Source: Strongyloides papillosus
Taxonomy: Eukaryota > Nematoda > Chromadorea > Rhabditida > Strongyloididae
Length of the DNA stretch: 64,000 nt
Reading direction: 5' to 3'
Assembly: GCA_005656395.1 (NCBI GenBank)
Contig: SRSI01000027.1
Span: forward strand, 620,001-684,000
The translations under genes and the position numbers were made by a program. Of this stretch, positions 24,165 through 36,128 are shown piece by piece. Each line of letters begins with the position of its first letter. Position 1 is the first letter of the stretch. The notes beneath the pieces are model-generated. The model was not told the DNA's origin and searched no databases. It was given only the letters and a program-made list of their open reading frames with translations.

Positions 24165-25375
24165 TTGTTAATAGATTAATATAAATATATAGTAACAATA
24201 ATTTCAAAGTATTCTACCTATATTGACTACGACTTAATTTTCATTTGATTAAAAAAATAAAGTACTAATGACGACAATAAAGTTTTTGTGTAAAAAATTT
24301 TCTTGCCTTTCTTTGGTGTTTTTCTTGCATGTTTTCTTGATTGAGATTCTTTCCTTATCTATTTTAATTTGTTTATTGAATTTGAAATTTTTTATAATAG
24401 TTAAAGCTTTCTGGATGTAATTAATATTTATTTGCGTTATATTTTGATGTACAATAGGTTTTTTTTAAGCAAACTTTCATTGTGGTTGTTTATATTTTTT
24501 AGAGGATTTGTATATATGTTGCAGATGGCACTTTAGGAATGATGTCAGTTACATATTTGAAGTGTTTATGTAGTCCATTTATGCCTTGTGATAAGTAAGA
24601 TTTGAAAAACTTTTAGTTAATATTCTGTTCAGTTTAATATAATCAAAAGTAAGATTTGGAAACCACAACCATCTCTGCAATATATAAGATAAATATTTCA
24701 TAATATCTAAATCTATATGATGAGGTTTTCAAAGAATATTTTACATCCATCATAATTACATTGTGGTCTATTCCGTGGGAATATTTTTAAAAATATAATC
24801 TCTAATGTTTTTGTTTTGATACAAAAAATATGTTATTTTGAGTGAATGGTAATTTATGAAATGTAGTAGAATATAAAATACAAGAAAGAATATAATATGG
24901 TAGATCTAACTACAAAATGCTATCTATTATGCATGAAAATTTGTAGTTGTGGATCACTACAGCCAGTTATACTTTTATGTTATTTAGAATAAATCTAAAA
25001 CAATTGTATAGTGAAATAACAGCTTAAAGTTTGGGTGTTTTTAGTGAAACTTACTCCATCAGTGTAGTTGGGAATTTGTACAAAATATATTGCACAAATA
25101 ATAAATTATAAGATAAATGAGTTGAATGGAGGAATAATTATGGCTTTACTATCGAAGTTGTTATAAATAATTATTTCCAATTAATTAAAATCCCTAATTT
25201 CTATTTATAGAATTTTAATGGTACAGCCCATAATTTCTTTACTTGAAAGATATTAGTGTCAACGTCAATGTTTTCTTTATTGTTATTTAATAACAGTTGT
25301 ACATTTTTTTGAGAGAAAGTAATTTCTTTTAAAAGTTCTAATTTATAAATTCAAGGAGATTTGTAAATATATAAA
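24165..25375. other. Intergenic region, start of receptor duplication unit 1
   Basis: From about 24,760 the sequence matches 28,965-29,070 and then 30,010-30,520. The matched block just before 25,376 is the likely promoter of the receptor. No gene seen. Confidence 0.5.
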
Positions 25376-26354
25376 ATGGATCCTTCAATGGTACCTACGT
25401 ACGTTCGCCCATACTTTGGAGTCTCAGGTTATCAAGTATCTATTATAAGTTTATTGTCAATACCTCCGAACATCTACTTTTTTTATCGATGTTTCACTTA
25501 CAGTAAATTCAAGGAAAGACAATTCTTCAGATATATGATAATGATTATGTCTTTTGAGTATATTTGTGCCTCCATTTTGCACTTAATATTCTATTTATAT
25601 ATTTCTTTTCATTATTACACCAACAGTCAAGTTAATGTTAAGATATGTTCTAAATTGGAGTCAATTCATTATGGTTCTAATCCAATTTTGAATATGACTT
25701 TGTTGTATTTGAATATTATTAGATTCTATAAGATAGCTTATAATGAGAAGCCAAATATAATTGTCATGGGACTAACTATATTATTTACAATGGGGCCATT
25801 TTTATATTTATTAATTGGGAAATTTTTTGAAATAGATATTTATTTCGTTCCTAGACAAGGTTGCGGTTATGATATATATAGTAAATTACCTTATTTTAAA
25901 TATATAACTTATGGCATCATTTGCATGGGCTGGCTATGTTCTTCAATATCACTTATAATGAATTATATGATTTATAAAATTGTTGATAGGAAGACATCAG
26001 TTGTAAATAAAGCAAAAAGAAGAGAAAATAAGTCATTATTTTGGAGTATTGCAATTCAAAGTTTGTTTCCTTTTTGTTATCAAGTACCTGCGTTTTTTTA
26101 TTATCTTATTTACTTAACTATTCGTTTGTTTTTACCACCCTCAAATATTATACTTTTAATTTTTTTCAGAAGGAAAAAAAGTTACTGAAATTGAAATCTT
26201 TTTGAATATACTTTTTTATTCAGGACATTTGTTGTCAATTTTTTTATCATTAGCTGTAATTAAACAATTTAAAATAATGATGTTAGATGATTTTGGATGT
26301 CAAAGTAGAAGTGATTCAGTTTCAATTACTCGAATTCAGACTAAAAGTAATTGA
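25376..26354 (+). CDS. Serpentine 7TM receptor, tandem copy 1
   Basis: Exons 25,376-26,123 and 26,170-26,354, 310 aa. The 46-bp intron (GTTTGT...TTTTTTCAG, phase 1) replaces the apparent ending RRKKSY of the unspliced frame. With it, the reading continues into GKKVTEIEIFLNILFYSGHL, which supplies TM7 and a cytoplasmic tail. The paralogue at 30,523 keeps the same alternative frame open at the same place, strong evidence that it is coding. Seven hydrophobic segments are visible, with Cys residues at the TM3 start and in extracellular loop 2 (FVPRQGCGYD) that could form the usual disulfide. The product is probably a chemosensory GPCR; I cannot place it in a named serpentine class. Confidence 0.75.
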
Positions 26355-27249
26355 ATGACATAAATATATATTATACCTTTATCCAAGTTTGACTCACTAT
26401 GTTTTTGTTTAACAGAAAATCATGGGAATGTTTTTTTACACAAAAACAATAATTTAATAATAATAAAGGTTTTGTTAAGTGCTTGCTTACGTGATTGTAA
26501 TCTTTAATATCTATTGTTTTTGTTTGCATGATGAAAATAATTATATAGAAAAACTTTGGTATTTTGAAAAATATTTAAAATTCAACAAAATAGTATTTCA
26601 GTACTTTTTTTGAACATTTTTGTGAGTTTTTTAAATTATTTATATATATTTATTTATTATAGAAAGTGAAGAATGAAAACAAAATTATGTAATGTTTTGA
26701 AATGGATGACTATATTGTATCTATCAGGTTATTGGATACTTTTGAAAAGCAATATAATAAAGTGGTATTTAGAGATGCGTTTAAGGATCAAAAGATATAT
26801 GTTACTTCATTAGTTAGAATTCTTGTTAGATGTTTACTATTTTCAATAAATATTAGTTTACTTTCGTTTTTTAATTTCTCATGTTTTTAAAGGAGCTGAA
26901 TGTCTCAGGCAAATTTAAAATACCAAACAAGTTCTTTTTTAAATAACAATTAATCTACAACTAAATAAACATACCACCCAGGCAATAAAAATAATTTAGG
27001 CACAAATTTAAATGTTTTTACATTGATTACCGTTCTAGTAAAAATAAAGTATTATAGGAATTTAAAACTTTTAAATTCAAGAACGAACTGTTAACAGTAT
27101 AAAAGATAAAAGAATTACTAAAAAAAGAGTTAATAAATCCGGCTCTACATTAAGAATATAAATTTAACTTTAATAGCTGATTAAAATGGTCATTTACTAT
27201 AAATTTGTCAAAATAATTACAATATTTCTGTTACGGTAAAGTTTGCTTG
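26355..27249. other. 3' flank of receptor copy 1
   Basis: Collinear with 31,510-32,200. A 62-aa ORF at 26,702 is broken in the second copy and is not called. The 3' UTR probably ends within the first 150 bases. Confidence 0.45.
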
Positions 27250-27440
27250 ATGGCATAGTAGTCTATGTGGTAGTAGATAGAGAGGTAGTAAGATATTTTA
27301 AAAATTTCTTATGCGCGAATGTTTTTGGTTAATTTCTGACAACAATTTTAAGAATAAACTAACAAAATTGGCGAAAACATTGCCGCAGTAGTAAAGTTAA
27401 ATCTGGATGGCTAATCCTAGTTCATAGACTACTACGCTAG
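27250..27440. mobile_element. Short MITE-like element with 15-bp inverted ends
   Basis: GCATAGTAGTCTATG at 27,253-27,267 is matched by its near-perfect inverse at 27,423-27,437 (CATAGACTACTACGC). The element is absent from the corresponding place of unit 2 (around 33,180), so it inserted after the duplication. No coding capacity. Confidence 0.5.
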
Positions 27441-27496
27441 CGAACGAATTTTGCTATAAAAAAATAAAAATACTATAGTAATCATTTTTTTAATTT

Positions 27497-27690
27497 AATT
27501 ATTCCTTTAATAGCTATCAAAGTACTTTTTGAAGCTAGTAAGTTATTTTCCACTCTGAAAATAAATTTAGATATTTGATTCTTAAGCTTTTTTAGTTAAT
27601 CCTAAATATTTTGTATTATTGACGATTCGTTATTGAGTGAAGGTTAAAAAGTTTTAAAATATACTGTTTATTTCTAATCGTTTACAATAT
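27497..27690. repeat. GT31 pseudogene 3'-end relic, copy 2
   Basis: This block matches 20,301-20,490 nearly base for base: ATCAAAGTACTTTTTGAAG, GATATTTGATTCTTAAGC and TATTGACGATTCGTTATTG. It is the tail of the GT31-like pseudogene plus its 3' flank. A more decayed third copy is at 33,505-33,680. Confidence 0.75.
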
Positions 27691-28754
27691 CCCTATATAT
27701 ATTGTAGGAGTAACGAGGGTGGGTAAATTATATTCAATATTAAAACTTTTTATATCTTAATATATACCACTTTATGTGCCGATTTCAAAAAACGCAAAAT
27801 TACCTTAATCTGAAGTCCTGCTCTTGAGATATTGCTACTTAAACATGTTGCGGTGTATTATTCTTAACCTCCTTAAAGTTATTTGTTTTATCTGAAATTT
27901 TACAAGCATATATAGTTATAGATGATAATAATATGAAAATAAGAAAAGTAAAATTTCAAGTTTCATTCTTGGGATTTTGAACTTTTTTGAAAATGACTAA
28001 AAAAGCCTAAATTCTAGTATTTCAAAATAACATATGAAGATTCAGAGAAGGAATTTCAAAGAAAGAAAATAAGCTATCCTTAGCTTCTCTTTAACTTACA
28101 TTTAAAGTATAATCTTTAAAGAATCGAGAAATTTTAAGTACCGTAAAATCGTCGTAGAAGTTTTTGAAAAAAATTCTTTGGGAAAAATGTTTTGTGTTTT
28201 TTAAAAAAAAAGTATGTCAAGATGAAACTTTTTAAGTACAGTGTTTCCACATCTTTTATATAAAAATCAATTTTCTATCGAATGACATATATATCATGTA
28301 GATTCATTTATCCTTTCTCGATATATAAAGAAAAAGGTGTTTTTTTAATTTTAAAAAAAGTTTTATTTTTATTTTCAAGAAAGGAAAAAAGTTTCAATAC
28401 GTCATTTTTTTCAAAATATCTCAAACGATGGTCCTGGAGAATTTTGTTGTAAACATTTTAAGATATTAACCGTTGATTTATTTCTTTTAATTCTTGAGAT
28501 AATTCTAAAGTAAATAAAGTAATTTTTTTCTCTATTTTGTAATTTATTTAAAAAAAACATACAAAGATAAAACTTTTTCAATATGAAATGTTCACAACTT
28601 TTATGTGAAGTAGAATTCTCTATCGAATGGCATATAAATCATCTTAATCACATTATTCATTCTCGATATACATAGAATTAAGTATCAAATTCCAAAACTC
28701 GGTACCTCCATTTCTTTCTCAAAAAGTGATTCTTTCTGTTTGAAATTTCACAGA
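27691..28754. repeat. Spacer with two related ~300-bp blocks
   Basis: Two imperfect direct repeats are visible (about 28,200-28,330 and 28,555-28,680). They share AAGATAAAACTTTTT-like starts, a CTATCGAATGGCATATAAAT-type middle and TCTCGATATA ends. The left edge near 27,715 reads GAGGGTGGGTAAATTATA, resembling mariner-type ends. No coding region recognised. Confidence 0.4.
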
Positions 28755-28969
28755 TACAGGGTGGATCAAAATACGCATCAAAATTGTATTCTAATTTATT
28801 AATAAAAAGTATGTAATATAAAGTAATACCTTTTGATTCATGATTTTATAATATTTATATCTTCCAAATACTAGCAACATAATTTATTCACACCAATAAA
28901 AAAATGAACTGCAAAAAAGAATTATATAATTAGAATACAAACATGATGTATATTTTGGCCCACCCTGTA
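28755..28969. mobile_element. Mariner-type MITE, 211 bp with TA target duplications
   Basis: The left end TA-CAGGGTGGATCAAAATA and the right end TATTTTGGCCCACCCTG-TA are inverted relative to each other. The complementarity continues for about 40 bp (shared TTGTATTCTAATT). TA dinucleotides flank both sides, as for Tc1/mariner insertions. There is no transposase, so it is non-autonomous. Confidence 0.75.
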
Positions 28970-30522
28970 CATTCTAGATTGCTGTGCGAGAATATTTTAA
29001 AAATATATTTTCTGAAGCTTTTGTTATTAATACAAAAAATAAGTTGTTATTGTAAATGGTATTTGATGGATCATACACATAAAAAAAGGGAAGCATTTTT
29101 GCGTAAAATGTAATGAATTTTTCCCACCTAACAAAATTTAAATTTTCTTGATTTGCGACTAATTTTATTGCAATTATATGGTACATAAAAATATAAGCAA
29201 TAATTATGTAGTTGTTGAAATAAGTTTCAATTTTTTACTATATTATTGTTATTTTAAAACATAGATTGTCTTCTACAATTTTTTTTTAAATATAAGTTTA
29301 GAATTTAATTTTATGTAAGATTATAAATGCTTTTGTAAAAAGCAAGTCTTAACATACCAAAATATTTTTATTAATAAGTTTTAATAGTTTGAGTTATTAA
29401 AAATTTTACTTTTAATTATAAAATTACACTCTTCTAAAGGCCGAAAATTTTGTTTAATGACTTTAATGGTCCTATTTAAAAAATTAAATCTACGAAAAAT
29501 TATACGGATTTTTATTTATAATAAAAAAAAATCTTCTACATATTTAAACTTAATATAAGAACAAATACTAAAATAATATTTGTAATTATTAATGCTTTGT
29601 GTGGTTAAATAATAATTTTTAGCTTTTTGTTATTATTATTGCGGATTTTTTATATTTATTGTTGCTAGTAAATTGTTGAGGACAATGATTTTTGTTAAAA
29701 GACTTAACAACTTTACACGAAATTGAGTTATAACAGTATATTTCATGTATATTAGAAAAAAAAATAAATTCTAAGATTAGGATTATATCAAAAACGTTAA
29801 GATTAAATAAAAGTTACTTTACTTGAAATATAAAACATATGTAATTTGGTAAAAAAACAGTAAAATATTGCGACAACCTAATATTTCTCACCGTTTAAAA
29901 AATTTTTGCTGTCGCGTGGTAATTTTAAAATTTGAATAAATGTTAATTTTTTTAATAGGTGGGAAATTTTTTTGCATTTTTCCTTGAATTATCAGAATTT
30001 TTCCTATTTTTTTCTGTGTATAAGAATACAAAAAACAAGAATGAATATATTATGATAAATTCAACTATAAAACACAATCTTACCATAAATGGAAAATTGT
30101 TGTTGTAGGTTTCAACAACTAGCTATACTTCCATGTTGTTTATAATAAATCTAAGACAATTGTATAGTTAAATAACAGCTCAAAGTTAAGGTGTTATTAA
30201 AAAAAATTCCTCCATCACTGTATGTCGGAATATATTCAAGATATTTTTTACTGGAAATAAATTATAGAAAAAATGCAGGGATAATTATGGCTTTGTTATC
30301 GAGATTTCTATTACGGATTATATTCAACTAATACAAATCATTAGTTTCCACTTATGGAATTAAAATGGTGCAGCCCATAATTTATTTTACTTGAAAAATA
30401 TTAGTGTGAACATTAATATTTCGTTTATTATTATAAAGTAAAAGCTGTACATTTTTTGAAAGAAAATTATTTTTTTCGAAAGTTTTAACCTATAAATCCG
30501 AGAAAATTTGTAAATTTATAAA
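28970..30522. other. Start of receptor duplication unit 2
   Basis: Positions 28,970-29,070 match 24,765-24,870. Positions 29,070-30,000 are extra sequence with no gene. Positions 30,010-30,520 again match the receptor-1 promoter flank. A 70-aa minus-strand ORF near 29,000 is not conserved in unit 1. Confidence 0.45.
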
Positions 30523-31507
30523 ATGGATCCTTCAATGGTACCTACGTACATTCGCCCATACTTTGGAATCTCAGGTTATCAAGTATCTATTATAAGTTTA
30601 TTGTCAATACCTCCGAACATCTACTTTTTTTATCGATGTTTGACTTACAGTAAATTCAAGGAAAGACAATTCTTCAGATACATGGTAATGATTATGTCTT
30701 TTGAGTTTATTTGTGCCTCCATTTTGCACTTAATATTCTACTTGTATATTTCTATTAACTACTACACTCACAATGAGGTTAATGTTAAGACATGTTCTAA
30801 ATTGGAGTCAATTCACTATAGTACAAATACAATTTTGAATTTGACCTTTCTGTACTTGAGTATTATTAGATTCTATAAGATAGTTTATAATGAGAAGCCC
30901 AATATAATTTTCATGGGACTAACTGTATTATTTACAATGGGGCCATTTTTATATATATTAATTGCAAAACATTTTGAAATAGATATTTACTTCGTTCCTA
31001 GACAAGGTTGTGGATATGATATATATAGCAAAATATTTTATTATAAATATATCTCTTATGGCAACATTTTAATGAATCTTATCTATTCTTTATTATCTCT
31101 TATAATCAATTATGTAATTTATAGAATAGTTGTTAAGAAGACATTAGTTTCAAATAAACCAAAAATGAATGACAATAAATCAGTGTTTTGGAGTGTTGCG
31201 ATTCAATGTTTGTTTCCTTTTTGTTATCAAGTACCTGCAACAATCTATTATTTTGTTTTCTCAATTATACGTTTGTTTTTACCATCCTCAAATATTATAC
31301 TTCTAATTTTTTTCAGAAGGAAAAAAAGTTACCGAAATTGAAATTTTTTTGAATCTACTTTTTTATTCAGGACATTTGTTGTCAATTTTTTTATCATTAG
31401 TTGTAATCAAACATTTTAAAATAATGATGCTAAATGATTTTGGATGTAAAAGTATAACTGATTCAATTCCAGTTACCCGAGTTCATGCTAAAAGTATGTT
31501 TTTGTGA
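30523..31507 (+). CDS. Serpentine 7TM receptor, tandem copy 2
   Basis: Exons 30,523-31,270 and 31,317-31,507; 312 aa. The 46-bp intron is at the identical position and phase as in copy 1, with the same GTTTGT donor. The start MDPSMVPTY is shared. Differences are concentrated in the loops after TM2 and after TM5 and in the C-terminal tail, while the TM cores are conserved. A Cys in loop 2 (RQGCGYD) and one before TM3 (KTCSK) are kept. Both copies are free of stops, so both are probably functional chemoreceptors that have begun to diverge after tandem duplication. Confidence 0.75.
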
Positions 31508-32640
31508 TAAAATGTATATTTATACTTGTATTTAAGCTTAGCCCCTCATGTTTATATTTAATAAAAAATCATGGAAAAATTTGTTTACACATAAGCAATA
31601 ATTTAATAAAAATTAAAGTCCTTATTAAGTGATTGCTTACGTGATTGTTATCATTTATATCCATTTTTTGTTTGCATGATAAACACAATTGTATAGAAAA
31701 ACTTTGTCATTTTGAAAAACATTTCAAATTCAACAAAATAGTATATAGTGCTTTCTAAGAAGTATCTTTTATGAATTACAAATAATTATTATTTATTCTT
31801 TATAGAAAATGAAGAGTGAAAACAAAGTTAATTTAATGTTTTTAAATTGATGTTTATATTGTATAAATCAGGATAATGAATACTTGACAAATACAACATA
31901 ATAAAATGGTGTTTAGAAATTAATTTTAAAGGTAAAAAGATGTATTACATTCTTTTATAGAAATATTGTTAGATTTCTACTGTTTTTAAATAAATACTAT
32001 TTTACTATCGTTTTTTGATTTTTATATTGTCCAAAGGGCTAAATGTTTGAAGCAAAATTAAGCATCAAAATGGTTGTTCTTAAAATAACCATTTAATCTA
32101 TTATTACATATGTTTACCACACAGATAAAAATAATTAAGGCACAAATTTAAACGCTCTTTACATGAATCCTATAATTAGATATAAGGAGACTGTTAAAAA
32201 AATATTAAATTAATGATTCAAATAATATGGCACACAGTATAAGAATGAAAGTTATCCTACAAATTGCTTGTGGTATTCATTTTATAGTGATAATAACATT
32301 TCTGAAAATGATATATATACTATACCTTTGACAAAATGTAATAAAAGGCAAAACAGTATATTACATTTCAATCCAAGTGCTTTAAATCTTAAAACAATTT
32401 ATTAATCAAGAGCGCAGTTAGTAAATTAACTTAAGATCAAAAGTCAAATAAGTATCAAAACGAAGACTATTAAATCTAAAGTTTCAAATCTCAGATCTTG
32501 ATGACAAAAGCTTATAATTTAATTTTATATGTTTTGCATAAATTAATATAATGTTTTCCAAATATAGTATTTATAAATAAGTATATTTCATACTGGAGTG
32601 GTATTTATGCTTACAAATTACTTATAATGAGGCAAATTTT
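31508..32640. other. 3' flank of receptor copy 2
   Basis: Collinear with 26,355-27,150 in its first 700 bases, then unrelated AT-rich sequence. No gene. Confidence 0.45.
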
Positions 32641-32689
32641 GGTTTCTATTCTGTTTGCAATGCGAAATAAGGAAGAAAATTTACATATT

Positions 32690-32985
32690 ACCAGCCCGCC
32701 CACAGGACTATAAAAGGAAAAGTTTATCCTTAAAATGCCAGTTCAGTTTAGTTCAGTTTAGTTTAGTTCAGAAGTATTCTTAAGTTTAGTTGTCAGTGGT
32801 TGTTAAGAGAAGTTGGTTGAAGGCCAGTGGTTGATGGAGTAGTTGGGTGAAGAGTGAAAGTTGGCTATCCCAACGATATATATTTATAATATTAAATATT
32901 TTATTGTATTTTAATTTTTCATGCTTTAATAAAAACTTACTCTAAAAACTCCATGTTATTTCTAAATCCGCTACACTATAACGAA
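32690..32985 (+). mobile_element. Candidate solo LTR
   Basis: A GC-richer island contains a TATA-like box (CTATAAAAGG at about 32,708), a TTCAGTTTAG-type short repeat near a presumed transcription start, and an AATAAAA poly(A) signal near 32,927. It ends with CCGCTACA. This is the arrangement of a retrotransposon LTR. No internal retroelement and no second LTR were seen, and I could not define a target duplication, so the call is tentative. Confidence 0.35.
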
Positions 32986-34283
32986 TGAAAGCATTAAAAA
33001 AACACTTTTAACAGAAAAAATCATATAAATAGATTTTTTGACTTTATTTTAAGAAAGGATTGTTAATTAATATCAAAATAAGTAAAATTGGAAGAACAAT
33101 TTAAAAATTAAAGTACTAAATTATAGTTGAAACCCGTAACATTAACTTTAAAAAATACTTTAATAACTAGTTGGGATGGTGATAATAACATTATTGATCA
33201 GAAAAGTGTTTGAAATAAGTTACATTTTAGATTTGGACCTAGATTCTCTTGATGGTGAAGTGAATTATGAGAAAAGTAAAAATAAGACAATGTTGATGAA
33301 ACTTCGTAGATTTTTTTGGTCATTTTTTTGTAAGCATTTATCAAATATTAATCGAAAACACTTGTCAACTGGTGATGTCGAAGATGGGTTTTTATCTCTC
33401 TACTTTTCTTTAATTCACTACATTATCAGGCAAATCTAGGCCTTCTCCTGAACTATTACTTATTTTAATCTCTTTTTCTCGATAACTTTATTAACTACTA
33501 TGTTATTTAGCTAATAAAAGTACTTTTTAAGACTAGTAAATTGATTTTACATGCTAATAATAAATCTAGACCTATTAGATCTTGGAATTTTCAACTTATT
33601 CATATATTTCTTTATATTGGTACCGTTTGCTCTTGATTTGAAGTTAGAAAATTATTTTTAATCTTACAATGTTTACAATACTTTCATAGATAATAAAAGA
33701 AACAATTTGCTAGAATTTTTTTTAGAGTTTAGTTGTATTTTATATTAAAATTAGTATTTAATAAGTGGCATAAGTATGCATGATAAACAAAATGGTATTA
33801 CTATTTATTTACCATATAAACAACTAAACTTTAATTGTATCACATTTTGGTATATTTTTATTTCTAAGCAAGTAGAGAAAAAACTAATTACATTGTCCAT
33901 TTTATTTTAATCGCAATTATAGTGCATATTATAAAGGTTTTTACATAGACATTCATTATATTTCACTGGTGGACGTCAACACAAGTTTGTAATTATTTGT
34001 ATTAAAATACTTGTATTTATTAAATTCATATTACAGAACATAAAGATATCATTAAAATTACATATTTAATTTTTCTTTTATATTTCTTATGCAATTTATT
34101 TAAAAATTATTTTTTATAGCATTATATTAAAAATTTGTTATTAAAAAAAATAAATTGTAATAAACCTAGTAAATGTTATTTTATTTGACCAGTATTAAGT
34201 TATTAAAATAAATACATGACCATATAATTATGAGAAGGTTATTTGAAAATTTTATACTATAATAAATGATATTTTAATAGAGT
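32986..34283. other. Intergenic region with third GT31 relic
   Basis: Positions 33,505-33,680 are a decayed copy of the GT31 tail (landmarks AAAGTACTTTTTAAGACTAG and the TACAATGTTTACAATAC end). An 87-codon ORF at 33,176-33,439 is not conserved in unit 1 and I do not call it. The rest has no gene. Confidence 0.45.
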
Positions 34284-36128
34284 TTACTTCATTTGAAAAA
34301 CACTATCCTCGCATATTTGTTTTACGTTTGACTTTTTAGCTTCTGTTTTATTTGTAACTTTTTTCATTTGATTATTTGCATTTATATTTGAATTTTTGGT
34401 AACTATCTTTTTTCCAATAGTGTTTGATAAAGGAGCCACTTTTTTATTTTGTATTATTGGAGCATTAACAACACTTGTTGTTACTGTTGAAGATTTTGAG
34501 GTTGAGGTTGGTGTTGATATACCTATAGATGGAGTGTTATCAGATTCAATTTTTCTTGGTTTTAACTTTTTATAAATGATAAGTCCAATTACTAAGAGAG
34601 AAATAATGGAAACAGAAACTCCAATAATTATCCATGTAGTAAAACTTGATTCATTTGAAAAACTTATTGTAAAATTGGTTTCCTTTATAAATTTTGGTTT
34701 TTTATTGTCAGAAGTTATGGTATCTACATTTATAACACATTTATATTTGCTATTTGACACCAATGATTTAATATCATAAACTTCTAGATATTTATCTGTT
34801 TTCTCATCAAACATTAATAAGTTCGTTTTATAACGTTTTTCATAAAAATCTTTAAATCCTGGATGTGTAATATTATCAGGAACTGCATGACACCCAACAT
34901 GGCCATTATTCATTTCTCTCAAATCAATTGTATAAATATCCGTGCCTTCAGAACTGTTAGTAGTTTTAAATCGTTGAACTTTATCATTGGCTTTTAAACG
35001 CAATGTTGTTTCAATATTGGGAACCAGAAATTGGGAATTATAATGAAATGGATAACCACTAGGAAATGCACTAACTTTATAATTTGACTCTTCATACCAT
35101 TTTAAAGGTAAAACAAATACCGTTTGTCCGGAATACAATTTTGAATCATTATTATATCTACCAATCACTGCTGATGTTGAATTAAAATTATTTTCAGGTA
35201 ATAGAATAAGCAAACTGATAAACGATGAATTAAGTAAATTTCCAAGTTCATTATGTAATAAACCGTTGTACGAATCTATATTTAGATTCATATTGTTGAA
35301 ATGGAACTGATCGTGACCCAAATAAGTTAATACCGTCTCGTTATCAGCAAAACAGCAAGCATAACCAACATCGATTGGAGGCACGTACTTTTGTTTTATT
35401 TGCCCGCACTTCAGAAATATTTCGGAACTACTATTTTGATAGGGCATTATTTTATAATAATAATAGTATTTATCACTTTCATTCTTTTCTGGGAATGGAA
35501 TAATATCATTTTTGTCTACGATATATTTAGATAGTGAGTGATTTGAAATCCATGTTTCATGTGGGCAAGGAACAATATCCAATTCTTTTTTTCCATAATA
35601 TTTCCTAAGCTTCGCAAAAATAAGGTATTTATATTTTTGGGTTGCTTCGAATACGACGTAAAAAATGTTATCAATGTTTGAAAAATTTTCCGGAATAGGA
35701 TTTTGAATAGAAGGGTCTTTATAAAAAAATACTCCTATTTTACAAAATTGTACATTACATCCAATGTTATCGGAAAAATCTACTAAGTCGAGTTTTCTAC
35801 TTGAAGCATTAGGAATCTGAATCCTTGCAATATTTTGATCATTGTGTAAAAACGTAAGCTCAGTATTTCTGCGAAATTTAAAATAATTGATATAATTTCT
35901 AATAGGTAATTTAAATAAAAATAACGGTTTCTTTAAAATATCATCACCAATTTTAGTAGATTCATCTTTTTGTTTTTTACCATCAACCTTTTTACTCTCA
36001 ATTTCACCTGATTGCACATCCCGAATAGTATACTTTAATTTAAAAGAGCTATTTTGACCTTCTATGCATTTGACCAAAATGCATATACTCACAACCCATA
36101 CCAAAAACAGATAAAATAATTTTGACAT
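34284..36128 (-). CDS. Single-pass type I membrane protein, unknown family
   Basis: A 614-aa intact frame. Residues 1-24 form a signal peptide. The extracellular part of about 470 residues has scattered cysteines and many N-glycosylation sequons. One membrane helix lies at about 496-518 (TWIIIGVSVSIISLLVIG), followed by a basic stop-transfer and a 96-residue Ser/Thr/Lys-rich cytoplasmic tail. Conserved with its neighbour at 38,482 are CGQ...IDVGY, YSGQ, GCHAVPD and FEKRY-type blocks followed by YDIKSLVSNSKYKC. I do not recognise a named domain; a surface receptor or adhesin-like role would be speculation. No introns are apparent. Confidence 0.8.
   Translation of the reverse strand: MSKLFYLFLVWVVSICILVKCIEGQNSSFKLKYTIRDVQSGEIESKKVDGKKQKDESTKIGDDILKKPLFLFKLPIRNYINYFKFRRNTELTFLHNDQNIARIQIPNASSRKLDLVDFSDNIGCNVQFCKIGVFFYKDPSIQNPIPENFSNIDNIFYVVFEATQKYKYLIFAKLRKYYGKKELDIVPCPHETWISNHSLSKYIVDKNDIIPFPEKNESDKYYYYYKIMPYQNSSSEIFLKCGQIKQKYVPPIDVGYACCFADNETVLTYLGHDQFHFNNMNLNIDSYNGLLHNELGNLLNSSFISLLILLPENNFNSTSAVIGRYNNDSKLYSGQTVFVLPLKWYEESNYKVSAFPSGYPFHYNSQFLVPNIETTLRLKANDKVQRFKTTNSSEGTDIYTIDLREMNNGHVGCHAVPDNITHPGFKDFYEKRYKTNLLMFDEKTDKYLEVYDIKSLVSNSKYKCVINVDTITSDNKKPKFIKETNFTISFSNESSFTTWIIIGVSVSIISLLVIGLIIYKKLKPRKIESDNTPSIGISTPTSTSKSSTVTTSVVNAPIIQNKKVAPLSNTIGKKIVTKNSNINANNQMKKVTNKTEAKKSNVKQICEDSVFQMK

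Noticed and set aside
26702..26890. 62-aa ORF downstream of receptor copy 1
   Set aside because: The collinear sequence in unit 2 (near 31,850) is broken by stops, so there is no sign of coding constraint.
29070..30000. Possible gene in the extra sequence of receptor unit 2
   Set aside because: Only short, biased ORFs and no conserved motif on either strand.
33176..33439. 87-codon ORF with a GDVEDG phrase
   Set aside because: I considered the GT31 'EDV' region, but the relic tail lies downstream rather than upstream of it, which is the wrong order for that family, and unit 1 lacks it.
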